A stretch of 58,926 nucleotides of DNA from Candidatus Aenigmatarchaeota archaeon (GTDB lineage: Archaea; Aenigmatarchaeota; Aenigmatarchaeia; CG10238-14; SCSR01), in contig JAGVVV010000006.1 of the NCBI GenBank assembly GCA_018304615.1, positions 1 to 58,926 of the forward strand, given 5' to 3'. Position numbers and translations under genes: made by a program. Under the pieces are notes generated by a model. The model did not search any database. It was not told the DNA's origin and worked only from the letters and a program-made list of their open reading frames with translations. Below, one piece after another: positions 16,320 to 23,990 of this stretch; position 1 is the first letter of the stretch; each line of letters opens with the position of its first letter.

Positions 16320-16955
16320 ATGGCGGACACAAAAAAACCAACTTCAAAGAAACCAACACTTGTTGTTGTGCTTCCATTCATAATTATCGGAGCCATTTTT
16401 GCAGTGTTCGTTTTAGATCAAACGGGATACATAGATATTCCTTTTGTGGATATCCCTAATTTTATGGACGTCGTTTTGGAAATGAAGAGTGAAGCATGCA
16501 TCGGCGTTCCATATGCTGGTTTTGATTTTGCTCCTGGATTAATTCCTTTGCTGAATCCTGACTGGAACGGGGTACGTTCTGGGTACACTTTCTATCTCGG
16601 CTCAGGAAAAGGATTTCCTCCCATGGGACTAATCCTTGGCATTGATGGTATGTTGAGAGGAACGCCAACGGGAGCAGGTGATAATTTCGAAGTCTGTGTA
16701 AAAGACGTTGGCGGAAATTCTATATGCAGACTAGTCCATCTGGAAGTGAAGTCTGGATGTACCACTACAACTACCACTACTAGCACAGGAAAATGTCCAA
16801 CCGTGTTAAATCCACCATGTCGTTCAACACAAGGCGGCGTTGGGGTATCTGGAGGCATTGTACCTGCTTCATGCAATTGCCCAAGCGGCACTACTTATGC
16901 GGGGATGGACAACATGGCACCGGGCGGTCCCTATAAAATCTGCACATGCAACTAA
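16320..16955 (+). CDS. anchored surface protein with putative Ig-like domain
   Basis: After a short basic N-terminus comes a membrane helix (LVVVLPFIIIGAIFAVFVL). The next 110 residues follow the putative Ig (He_PIG) pattern: YTFYLGSGKGFPPMGLIL, then GMLRGTPTGAGDNFEVCV. A poly-threonine linker leads to a cysteine-rich tail with CNCPSG and ICTCN. I chose ATG 16320 over an in-frame TTG six bases earlier. It is exposed outside the cell; binding partner unknown. Confidence 0.65.
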   Translation: MADTKKPTSKKPTLVVVLPFIIIGAIFAVFVLDQTGYIDIPFVDIPNFMDVVLEMKSEACIGVPYAGFDFAPGLIPLLNPDWNGVRSGYTFYLGSGKGFPPMGLILGIDGMLRGTPTGAGDNFEVCVKDVGGNSICRLVHLEVKSGCTTTTTTTSTGKCPTVLNPPCRSTQGGVGVSGGIVPASCNCPSGTTYAGMDNMAPGGPYKICTCN

Positions 16956-16999
16956 ACTGAAGATTCAACATAGAATTTGAATTATTGTGTGCAGTATTG

Positions 17000-17036
17000 T
17001 GCGGGAGGTGAGAACGACGGTTAACCGTAGTGCGTA
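17000..17036 (+). repeat. 37-base repeat, copy 1 (box A plus perfect palindrome)
   Basis: This 37-base segment is identical to 20175-20211. It consists of box A (TGCGGGAGGTG), AGAACG, the perfect 12-base palindrome ACGGTTAACCGT and AGTGCGTA. Box A is identical to the 3' terminus of the tRNA-Leu gene as read on the plus strand at 21865-21875. With copy 2 it brackets the genes at 17225, 17891 and 18805. Confidence 0.85.
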
Positions 17037-17063
17037 GTGACTGCTCCAACATTTGGCTGTTTG

Positions 17064-17149
17064 TTTACAGCTGTAAATAATGCGGGAGGTGTGCTACTCT
17101 ATAAAAAGAGAAGCGGATATACTGCTTCGTTTTTCATAGCGATGCGGAC
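17064..17149 (+). repeat. palindrome - box A - hairpin - box B unit
   Basis: The 14-base perfect palindrome TTTACAGCTGTAAA (17064-17077) precedes box A (17081-17091). Then come a hairpin GAAGC/GCTTC (about 17110-17128) and box B TGCGGAC (17143-17149), 62 bases after box A. The same order and nearly the same spacing recur at 17767-17837. The downstream sequence (TTTGTGTTTCGGCTG) resembles that after the later box B. I see no open frame in 16956-17224. Confidence 0.75.
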
Positions 17150-17224
17150 TTTGTGTTTCGGCTGAAAAATAATATAGTAAATGGACATTGGAAAGTAGTT
17201 AAATGCGGAAAATCTTAAAAAATT

Positions 17225-17713
17225 TCATTGTTGGTATATTTCTTGATACATTTCTGCTTTCTTTTCTAACCTTGATACATTTTCTTTAGTAAGAGTTCCT
17301 TTACCAAACACTGATTCCCAGCGGGTTTTATGAGTGTCAGGATTCCTATTCATCAAATAGCCTGCCGTACCGCCATATACAAAAACAGGAGCGCCGATAA
17401 TTTCAAAGAACAAAAGCCCTAATTTAGAATTACCAGTTATTACATCATAAATCAAACCAATTGCAAGAGGAATACCAACTGCCATCATTGCAAGGGCTTG
17501 TTTTCTCTTACTCTTCTTACTGAAGTAAAGTTGACCATCTTCTACAAGACTTTTCGCAAAAGTATACCTTGAATTGTTTATAGCTTGCATTTTCTGTGTT
17601 TGAAATATTCTTTCTTTTTCGATTGAAGACAAAACTGATGGTCTTTCTTCATCCAATTCCGACACTAATTGTTCGTATGACAAGATATGCTGTTGCATAA
17701 TTTCACTAATCAT
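17225..17713 (-). CDS. hypothetical two-helix membrane protein (cassette gene)
   Basis: The N-terminal 75 residues are charged and helical (coiled-coil-like: LDEERPSVLSSIEKERIFQ), followed by two membrane helices (about 75-90 and 100-120) and a charged C-terminal helix (VSRLEKKAEMYQEIYQQ). I recognise no family. It is AT-richer than the core genes and lies alone between two repeat units. Confidence 0.6.
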   Translation of the reverse strand: MISEIMQQHILSYEQLVSELDEERPSVLSSIEKERIFQTQKMQAINNSRYTFAKSLVEDGQLYFSKKSKRKQALAMMAVGIPLAIGLIYDVITGNSKLGLLFFEIIGAPVFVYGGTAGYLMNRNPDTHKTRWESVFGKGTLTKENVSRLEKKAEMYQEIYQQ

Positions 17714-17766
17714 AATTAAGCACCTAAAAGTATTTTACATTATTACCGCATCGTTTTCCGTAGAGA

Positions 17767-17837
17767 TGCGGGAGGTGTGTCTTCTCACGGTATTCCAGTG
17801 CGGACTTCACGCACATACATACCGTGGTGATGCGGAC
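17767..17837 (+). repeat. box A - hairpin - box B unit
   Basis: Box A (17767-17777) is followed by a hairpin with arms CACGGTAT (17786-17793) and ATACCGTG (17819-17826). An inner TGCGGAC (17799-17805) sits in the hairpin loop, and the terminal box B TGCGGAC (17831-17837) follows 64 bases after box A. Just upstream, CGCATC and GATGCG form another inverted pair. Confidence 0.75.
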
Positions 17838-17841
17838 TTTT

Positions 17842-17934
17842 TGTTTACAACTGTAAATAATGCGGGAGGTGGGCATTAGACTTTAGTCATATGCTTTGCT
17901 TTTTGACAGCATTTAACCAAAGTCATATGCGGAA
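17842..17934 (+). repeat. palindrome - box A - box B-like unit
   Basis: TTTACAACTGTAAA (about 17842-17855), the near-palindrome seen at 17064, precedes box A extended to TGCGGGAGGTGGG (17861-17873), the copy closest to the tRNA-Leu 3' end. The 10-mer AGTCATATGC then occurs twice (about 17885 and 17921), the second running into TGCGGAA (17928-17934). The downstream part overlaps the start region of the gene at 17891/17927. Confidence 0.65.
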
Positions 17935-18790
17935 CACCAGGGACAGAAACACTTTAATCTTTATCAGCCATTTGTTATTTCATGGAAACAAAATACCACT
18001 ATTTAGAGGAACTAGCACACGACAAGAAATCGAAGATCTAAAAAGATATTTAATAGAACATTTTGATATGAACACTGCACAAACAAAAGGTTTTTATAGA
18101 CTGTCTGAAATTTCTAAGTCATCCTTATATCCTATGGTAGAGGCAACAAATGTTCAGTTAACACTCGGTGTTCCTTTACAGTTTATAGCTTATGCAATCT
18201 CTTATCCTGGCAAGCGAACTATAGGATTGGAGACATTTAATGATTTTGATATGGCTGGTGATCATCCTTTTAGTTTTGACTTTATAGATTATTGTCGAGT
18301 AAGAGATAGGACTGAGACTTTAAAGCTTGGAGGATCAGATTGGTTTAATGGTGACAATAAATCTAATTCTGAATTTTATGCTAAAGTTATAGCACCTTTA
18401 CTTCATTCGACATTACAATCTGTTCTACCACCAGATCTTATAAAAGAAGAAAGTTTAGCTCATGAATTACAACATCAAAGAGATTTTGACGAAATAGTTT
18501 CAAGATTTCCGTACCCTTTAAATGAAATTGTTTATGTTTATTTGTTTCAGGAAACTGAAATTGGCGAAGATAGAGCTGTAGAATTTGGGAGTCATATAAA
18601 GAAAAAAGATTATTCTTCATTACAAACATTAAAAGAAAAATATGAAAAAGACGAGCTTCTTGAATATTTTAAAGGTGCATTAAGAAAGCATAGATTAAAA
18701 ATTTTCAAGAGATGGGGTATTAGACTTTTCCTTCGTATGACTGGTGACAGATTTCAGTATTTGCATGATTTACTGCAAGCCTATTTCTAA
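17891..18790 (+). CDS. putative HELQH zinc metalloprotease-like protein (cassette gene)
   Basis: The 299-residue product contains SLAHELQHQRDFDE, an HExxH zinc-site motif, and about 40 residues later TEIGEDRAVEFG, where a glutamate could be the third ligand. The rest is unrecognised; no membrane helix is clear. ATG at 17927 (MRNTRDRN) may be the true start, since the first 12 codons overlap a repeat. It is AT-rich compared with core genes. Proteolysis is inferred from the motif only. Confidence 0.6.
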   Translation: MLCFLTAFNQSHMRNTRDRNTLIFISHLLFHGNKIPLFRGTSTRQEIEDLKRYLIEHFDMNTAQTKGFYRLSEISKSSLYPMVEATNVQLTLGVPLQFIAYAISYPGKRTIGLETFNDFDMAGDHPFSFDFIDYCRVRDRTETLKLGGSDWFNGDNKSNSEFYAKVIAPLLHSTLQSVLPPDLIKEESLAHELQHQRDFDEIVSRFPYPLNEIVYVYLFQETEIGEDRAVEFGSHIKKKDYSSLQTLKEKYEKDELLEYFKGALRKHRLKIFKRWGIRLFLRMTGDRFQYLHDLLQAYF

Positions 18791-18804
18791 CATTTTTGAT
18801 TATT

Positions 18805-20028
18805 TTAGAAAAATAATAAGCTATCAACTAATTCATAAAGAGCATCTTTTTCTCTTACAGATTCAGGAACTTTTACTTGTCTTATTGTAGACCAAGGAAC
18901 TAGACTATTTCCACTTTTCAACATAATTATTTCATCGCTTTTCTTTCCTCTTACTAATTCTTCGTCCCATCCTTCTCTAACATCAGGCTTTCCTTTTAAC
19001 CATTTTATATCTGAATATCCTTCTCGTTCCAAATCTTCAGGAACCATGACAAATCCGTAATCTATTGTCACATGCCTTGGGTTACCAACTCTGAGAGCAG
19101 TTTCAGTTGCAAGTCGTATGAACTTATTTCTGTATGTTTGAATAGCTTCTGAATCTGCAGAAGGTCCTTCAGGAGCATATTTATTGTAATGGCTAAATTC
19201 ATTTGTAAAAATTCCAGCCGAATAAGAATGTCCATAATATGCTGATTGCAAATTTCCATCTTTGTCAATAAATGGAAAGTGATGACCATTAGGATTATGT
19301 TCAGATTTATCTACCCAAACTCTTCCTCGTCCATTAGGAAGTTGCGGACCATAAAATCTGGCCCATTGTCTTAAATCCATATCCCAATAAGCAACTATTT
19401 GGCCAATTTCATTTTGCTCTAATGGTTTGTCCGCATCCTTATATTCACCTTCATAATTCCAATCACCAACAGCACATGCACCTACATGTCTCACTGGTTT
19501 TGATCTTGTTATTCCTAATGTTCGCATAATAAGTTCGTCAGACACATCAATTTCCTCTATATCACCTGAACGAATATTACAAGTCTGCAACAATAATGAA
19601 AGCAATTCCTGCTTTGAAAGGCCAATGAGAAAATGTTTAGATCTTTCATAATCAAACGGTTCTCTTTGAGGTGGTATGAATTTATCGCTATTTTTCTCTC
19701 TGAAGTAGTTTGCCGTTCTAACAATCTCATCTCTAGACAAATTTCTTACAACATAAGAAGTTGAAGGTTTAGGATAACCCAAATAAAATCGATTTTCCAA
19801 CCAACATGACCAAAGCCCAACCAAACCATCTAAAGTACCATCGTGAATAGATAATTCCCAACCAGATTTATGATACATTGGCATTCTTCTTTCTGAACCT
19901 TGTGCTTGTAGTTCTGCTTGGCTAAGAGTTGCATTTGCAGCTACCATTAACATGGCTCTCATTGGATCGTACTGTGCTGTCTTTTCTATTATTTTTCCAG
20001 GAGTTTGTTTGTACATTTCTTTTGTCAT
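18805..20028 (-). CDS. unrecognised 407-aa protein (cassette gene)
   Basis: A soluble-looking protein rich in tryptophan and aromatic residues, with segments WELSIHDGTLDGLVGLWSCW, HVGACAVGDWNYEGEY and YYGHSYSAGIFTNEFSHYNK. I recognise no fold or catalytic signature. It is convergent with the HELQH gene (14-base gap) and ends the segment enclosed by the 37-base repeats. The AT-rich base use matches the neighbouring cassette genes. Confidence 0.6.
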   Translation of the reverse strand: MTKEMYKQTPGKIIEKTAQYDPMRAMLMVAANATLSQAELQAQGSERRMPMYHKSGWELSIHDGTLDGLVGLWSCWLENRFYLGYPKPSTSYVVRNLSRDEIVRTANYFREKNSDKFIPPQREPFDYERSKHFLIGLSKQELLSLLLQTCNIRSGDIEEIDVSDELIMRTLGITRSKPVRHVGACAVGDWNYEGEYKDADKPLEQNEIGQIVAYWDMDLRQWARFYGPQLPNGRGRVWVDKSEHNPNGHHFPFIDKDGNLQSAYYGHSYSAGIFTNEFSHYNKYAPEGPSADSEAIQTYRNKFIRLATETALRVGNPRHVTIDYGFVMVPEDLEREGYSDIKWLKGKPDVREGWDEELVRGKKSDEIIMLKSGNSLVPWSTIRQVKVPESVREKDALYELVDSLLFF

Positions 20029-20174
20029 ATATTCACTAACAGAAAAACACGATAGTTAAAGATTTAAGCTTTGTTTGAGCCGATTTTGGAGAGCATGCTG
20101 CAAGTGATATTGGACGCTTCATAAAAACTAATTTCGATTGAATTGAATCAAAACCTATTGAATTAAATCAATTA

Positions 20175-20211
20175 TGCGGGAGGTGAGAACGACGGTTAAC
20201 CGTAGTGCGTA
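20175..20211 (+). repeat. 37-base repeat, copy 2
   Basis: Identical to 17000-17036: box A, perfect palindrome ACGGTTAACCGT, AGTGCGTA. It is followed by TTTACAGTTGTAAA (about 20216-20229), a variant of the 14-base palindrome at 17064. It lies between the minus-strand gene ending near 20028 and the plus-strand gene starting at 20319. Confidence 0.85.
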
Positions 20212-20318
20212 TTTCTTTACAGTTGTAAACAATATGTTCCCAAAAACTCTTAAGGTTGTGCTCTGTCAGAAATCAATCCATAGTACAAGATTTAAAGCTT
20301 CTTATTCATTGTATTTTT

Positions 20319-21788
20319 ATGATTTTTGAAGCTGTCGAAAAAGTCAATGAAAAATTACAGAGATTCGTTCCAGATTTATATACGGATATCGATGCTTCAT
20401 ATTTCCTTAAGAAAACAAAGGACAAGGAATTTCTTTTTGGTTCCAGCGAACTGGATGTAAAAAAATTGGAAGACAGGGCGAAGATATACGGAATTTCTCC
20501 AAAAGTCCTTGAAGATATTAGAGGTATAGCTGAGAAATCCGGACATTTCAAGTATTGGCCATTCATTCTAGGGACATATTATGTCGATGGAAAGAGAATG
20601 TCAATGAACGACATAAACGCGACAGATCTCATATTCATTGCTTCACAATTGGGTGCGCCCAATATAATTTTTTATGCGTTAAATTTACCTCCTCTCTCAC
20701 CACAGTGGTACTTATCCGGTGTCTTGCCACTCAGAGCAATGTATTTTGCCGCGAGGAGAGGATGGTGGAGGCATGAATCAACACATGCCAGACATCATCA
20801 TTCCATGGCTGAGTATATGGCAATCATGAAAGAGCAAAAAAATCTCAAACATGCAATATCAAAAAATCCTAGATTTTTTACTCAGTCGAGATCAAATACA
20901 AGATTGGAAGATCAACTGAGTGCAATGCAGTCCAGTTATTACAGGGAAAGTTTGTCAGATGCAGGACTCACAATACATGAGGCCGGTAGCGAGGAGCTTC
21001 TGACGAGATGGCAGAGCCTTAAGGAAGCAAGAGGTCCTAGAGAGAAAGCATTGGCAACTTTTGCACTTGGCTTGTATTTCGAATATGCTCCTTTCAAGGG
21101 GTTGCAGAACTTGCTCATAGATTTCAAGGACAAGGTGGATGAAAAGTTTCCACATGATCCTCGCTTAAGGAGGGCGGTAAAAGTAGGATCCGTTGCCTCG
21201 ATGCTCGCTTTGCCTTTTTACGGACTTGTTACATATGCTCCCGCAGCAGCCCAGCAATTGCATGACATTCTCGTTCAAGAATACAAGTATGCAGACATAG
21301 ATCCTGAGAGAATAGACAGCGCACTTTGGCGAGGCTTTGCATATTATTTCGTCACAGTTCTGGCAGCGTTTTTCAGTTCGCATAGAAAAGGTATTTTGGG
21401 ACAAAAGAAGCAGAAGGTATTAGAAAAGACTGGAAAGCATTTGAGGACCCGCGAGTACAAATTCCCATACACATACAATCCTGCGAAGTCATTTTACAGG
21501 CATGTAAAGACAGCGCTTTACCTAAACAAAGTCTGGGGCAATATCCCAAATTACAGACAGCTTCAATCGAGCAGCGATGTAGATGGTGTCATCTCGGAAG
21601 TCGATGCAAGACTGCGTGGAAAGATGGGCGACAATGACAGAACATTTACAATAAATACATTGGGAGACTCTTTACAACCATATACAAGAGCTCATGAATA
21701 TCAATTTCCAGTCGACATTTATCCAAAGGAACTTTTCCTTGCAAATGTTTATCTCAACTTGAAAGATTTGTTTGAAAAGATGCAATGA
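20319..21788 (+). CDS. membrane protein with HESTH motif
   Basis: About 490 residues. A segment AMYFAARRGWWRHESTHARHHH holds an HExxH-type motif followed by extra histidines, just after a hydrophobic stretch. Two or three further hydrophobic segments lie near the middle (SMLALPFYGLVTYAPAAAQQ and FAYYFVTVLAAFF). The frame extends to GTG 20256, but ATG 20319 (MIFEAVEKV) is the better start. I recognise no family; a membrane metalloprotease is one possibility. It is the last gene before tRNA-Leu and less AT-rich than the genes to its left. Confidence 0.6.
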   Translation: MIFEAVEKVNEKLQRFVPDLYTDIDASYFLKKTKDKEFLFGSSELDVKKLEDRAKIYGISPKVLEDIRGIAEKSGHFKYWPFILGTYYVDGKRMSMNDINATDLIFIASQLGAPNIIFYALNLPPLSPQWYLSGVLPLRAMYFAARRGWWRHESTHARHHHSMAEYMAIMKEQKNLKHAISKNPRFFTQSRSNTRLEDQLSAMQSSYYRESLSDAGLTIHEAGSEELLTRWQSLKEARGPREKALATFALGLYFEYAPFKGLQNLLIDFKDKVDEKFPHDPRLRRAVKVGSVASMLALPFYGLVTYAPAAAQQLHDILVQEYKYADIDPERIDSALWRGFAYYFVTVLAAFFSSHRKGILGQKKQKVLEKTGKHLRTREYKFPYTYNPAKSFYRHVKTALYLNKVWGNIPNYRQLQSSSDVDGVISEVDARLRGKMGDNDRTFTINTLGDSLQPYTRAHEYQFPVDIYPKELFLANVYLNLKDLFEKMQ

Positions 21789-21864
21789 ACGTTAGAACAA
21801 TATTTCAATTCTATCAATGGCTGTGAAATTATTTATCGAACCTACGAACTACGAGAAACCGTTG

Positions 21865-21950
21865 TGCGGGAGGTGGGATTTGAACCCACGTATGCACTAA
21901 GCAACTGGCACCTCAAGCCAGCGGAATTGACCAGGCTATCCGACCCCCGC
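21865..21950 (-). tRNA. tRNA-Leu(GAG)
   Basis: A complete class II tRNA on the minus strand: acceptor GCGGGGG/CTCCCGC with discriminator A, anticodon stem CTGGC/GCCAG around loop TTGAGGT (anticodon GAG), long variable arm, T-arm GTGGG/CCCAC. CCA is not encoded. Its last 11 bases (on the plus strand TGCGGGAGGTG) are repeated six times elsewhere in this window, five of them in the 5 kb just beyond its 3' end. Confidence 0.95.
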
Positions 21951-21991
21951 GTGCTGATAATTAATATAAACAAGCTGATAAATGTTTGTTT

Positions 21992-22603
21992 ATGAAAGAT
22001 TTGGAATCTCAAATAAAAGAACACTGGGATTCCGCCTACAGGTCAACACCATACAAGAAGCTCCCATGGGAAAGCGTCAAGCCTGACGAAGAACTTGTCA
22101 AGTATGTTGCTGAAAGAAGAATAAAAAAAGGAAAGGCGCTGGAAGTATGCTGCGGAGCAGGCACTCAGTCTATATTTTTGGCAAAGAAAGGTTTTGATGT
22201 GACGGGTATCGATATCTCACCTACTGCAATCAAGATAGCAATAAAACGTGCGAAGGAAGAGAAGGTTAAAATAAATTTCATGACCGGAAACTCTTTCGAT
22301 TTGAAATTAGATGCCGAATCATTCGATTTGGTTCTAGACAGGGGCTGCTTCCATCACATCCCGCCAGAAGCCAGAAGCAGGTATATAGAAGGGGTAGCAA
22401 GAGTGCTGAAAAAGGGAGGGAAATATTTCAGCAAGTCGTTCAGTAAGAAAAATGGGTGGAACATAGAAAAGGAATTCACTCTGGAAGAAGTGGAAAACAT
22501 ATTTTCCCAATATTTTGATGTCGAAGTTTCAAGAGAAGTGGTTCACACACAGCCCGAAGGCGGAGATGTGATAATGAACGCAATTCTCATGAAGAAGAAA
22601 TAA
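21992..22603 (+). CDS. class I SAM-dependent methyltransferase
   Basis: Rossmann-type methyltransferase: motif I GKALEVCCGAGTQSIFLA, motif II acidic residue in FDVTGIDISPTA, and the post-I SFDLVLDRGCFHHIP. About 200 residues, soluble. The N-terminus (HWDSAYRSTPYKKLPWE) resembles thiopurine-methyltransferase-like or tellurite-type proteins, but the substrate cannot be told. ATG 21992 was chosen over the in-frame TTG two codons earlier. It is divergent from tRNA-Leu. Confidence 0.88.
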   Translation: MKDLESQIKEHWDSAYRSTPYKKLPWESVKPDEELVKYVAERRIKKGKALEVCCGAGTQSIFLAKKGFDVTGIDISPTAIKIAIKRAKEEKVKINFMTGNSFDLKLDAESFDLVLDRGCFHHIPPEARSRYIEGVARVLKKGGKYFSKSFSKKNGWNIEKEFTLEEVENIFSQYFDVEVSREVVHTQPEGGDVIMNAILMKKK

Positions 22604-22627
22604 TAACTTCAAAACCGAGTTGAATTT

Positions 22628-23074
22628 ATGACCCTTACAGAGCTTATTGCCGTTTCAATTGTAGGGATAGCTCTTGTAATAATATTCTTCAACTTCTACA
22701 ACCCCGAATACAAGACGGTGAAAGTAAAAGTAGGGAATTACACAGTAACTGCCGATATAGCTGATTCCATACCGAAAAAGACGAAAGGTTTGATGGGAAG
22801 GAAGAGTCTACCTGAAGACAAAGGCATGCTTTTCACTTTTCGAGATAATGACAAGCCTTCTTTTTGGATGATGAACATGTCTATACCCATTGACATGATT
22901 TGGATCAGTTCTGATGGGAAAGTCACATACATAGCCAAGGATGCACAGCCATGCTTAGTAAATTGCAAACTGTATTCTCCTGACAAGGAAAGCAAATACG
23001 TCCTGGAAGTCGCTTCAAATTTCACAGACAGGCACAATGTGAAAATGGGGACAAAGGTCGAGATTAATCTTTAG
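22628..23074 (+). CDS. DUF192 family protein, membrane-anchored
   Basis: An N-terminal helix (LIAVSIVGIALVIIFFNFY) is followed by the DUF192 domain: KTKGLMGRKSLPEDKGMLF, then PSFWMMNMSIPIDMIWI and YVLEVASNF. The family is widespread, extracytoplasmic and without a firm function. It follows the methyltransferase by 24 bases and is probably co-transcribed. Confidence 0.85.
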   Translation: MTLTELIAVSIVGIALVIIFFNFYNPEYKTVKVKVGNYTVTADIADSIPKKTKGLMGRKSLPEDKGMLFTFRDNDKPSFWMMNMSIPIDMIWISSDGKVTYIAKDAQPCLVNCKLYSPDKESKYVLEVASNFTDRHNVKMGTKVEINL

Positions 23075-23108
23075 GAAAACTTAAATAGTTTTGTTTTAAT
23101 CAACAATC

Positions 23109-23378
23109 ATGAAAACAAGAAGAATCGCTGCCGAATTGGGATTAGGAGCAATTTCTCTATATTCATTTGGACAATTAGTTCCTTACGTAAATAATAATGT
23201 CAAACAATCTTTGGGAAATGTATTTCAAAATTACAGAGATCCAATTGGTTTTGTGTATAGCCTTGCTAATTTAACAATTCCTAATTTTGCATTAGGCTTT
23301 GCCGAAATGGGTCTGTTACTTTTATCTGCATATTCATTTTACAGTGCTGTAAAAAATATTGTCAAATCCCAAATTTGA
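23109..23378 (+). CDS. hypothetical small membrane protein
   Basis: An 89-residue frame with two hydrophobic segments (about 8-25 and 55-80) and short basic ends. It starts 34 bases after the DUF192 gene, preceded by a TATA-like TTAAATAG. No family is recognised. Confidence 0.5.
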   Translation: MKTRRIAAELGLGAISLYSFGQLVPYVNNNVKQSLGNVFQNYRDPIGFVYSLANLTIPNFALGFAEMGLLLLSAYSFYSAVKNIVKSQI

Positions 23379-23405
23379 TTCCACTTTAAATTTCTTTGCC
23401 TACAT

Positions 23406-23990
23406 ATGTTTTTCATGAGAAAGTTAATCACCTTGCTCACAATGTTGTTCTTAATACCTCTTGCCTCAGCCCAGTTTGAAATAACTCACCCAAACCTGAA
23501 CATTACAAATTATCAAAATACTTTAACCCAATCACAAGGAACAACACAGGCATATTCAGTCATTGTGATGAACACAGGAGATGTCAGATTGGATAAAGTC
23601 TATCTCAGTCTGTCCTTCCTCCCGTCCAGTTGGTACGAGATTGTAGATTCGAAACCTTTGGATGTTGGAGAGTCTGGAACATTCGCTTATACCATAAAAC
23701 TTCCACATGATACAGTTGGAAAATTAGATCTTGATTTAACGGCTCATGGAATGAAAGGTTTTGGTGAAGTGACGAAAACTTCAGTAAAGGTAAAACTGGA
23801 AGCAGGAATTTCTCAACCTACACAATCTACTAGTGTTCCAGAGACAACTTCTGCAACAACAACAGGCACAAGTTCGACTATGACTTCGATTCCGGCAGAA
23901 ACTGATTTCCTTTCCAAGAATTCCAGCTACATTGTAATTATTTTGACAGTTGTGATTGCGGTAGCACTGGCAGTTCTTTTCAAGCTTTAG
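23406..23990 (+). CDS. secreted anchored protein with NEW3-like beta domain
   Basis: A signal peptide (MRKLITLLTMLFLIPLASAQ; ATG 23415 is an alternative start), an approximately 100-residue beta domain resembling the alpha-galactosidase NEW3 type (VIVMNTGDVRLDKVYLSL, then LDVGESGTFAYTIKLP), a Ser/Thr linker, and a C-terminal membrane helix (YIVIILTVVIAVALAVLF). It is exposed on the cell surface. It converges with the next gene, overlapping by four bases. Confidence 0.7.
   Translation: MFFMRKLITLLTMLFLIPLASAQFEITHPNLNITNYQNTLTQSQGTTQAYSVIVMNTGDVRLDKVYLSLSFLPSSWYEIVDSKPLDVGESGTFAYTIKLPHDTVGKLDLDLTAHGMKGFGEVTKTSVKVKLEAGISQPTQSTSVPETTSATTTGTSSTMTSIPAETDFLSKNSSYIVIILTVVIAVALAVLFKL

Noticed and set aside
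17000-17200. Replication origin with ORB-type repeats
   Set aside because: The boxes do not match archaeal ORB or mini-ORB consensus and no Orc1/Cdc6 gene is near.
17000-20211. Box A read as ribosome binding sites because it contains GGAGGTG
   Set aside because: No start codon follows at normal spacing in most copies, the copies keep extra bases on both sides, and hairpins rather than genes follow.
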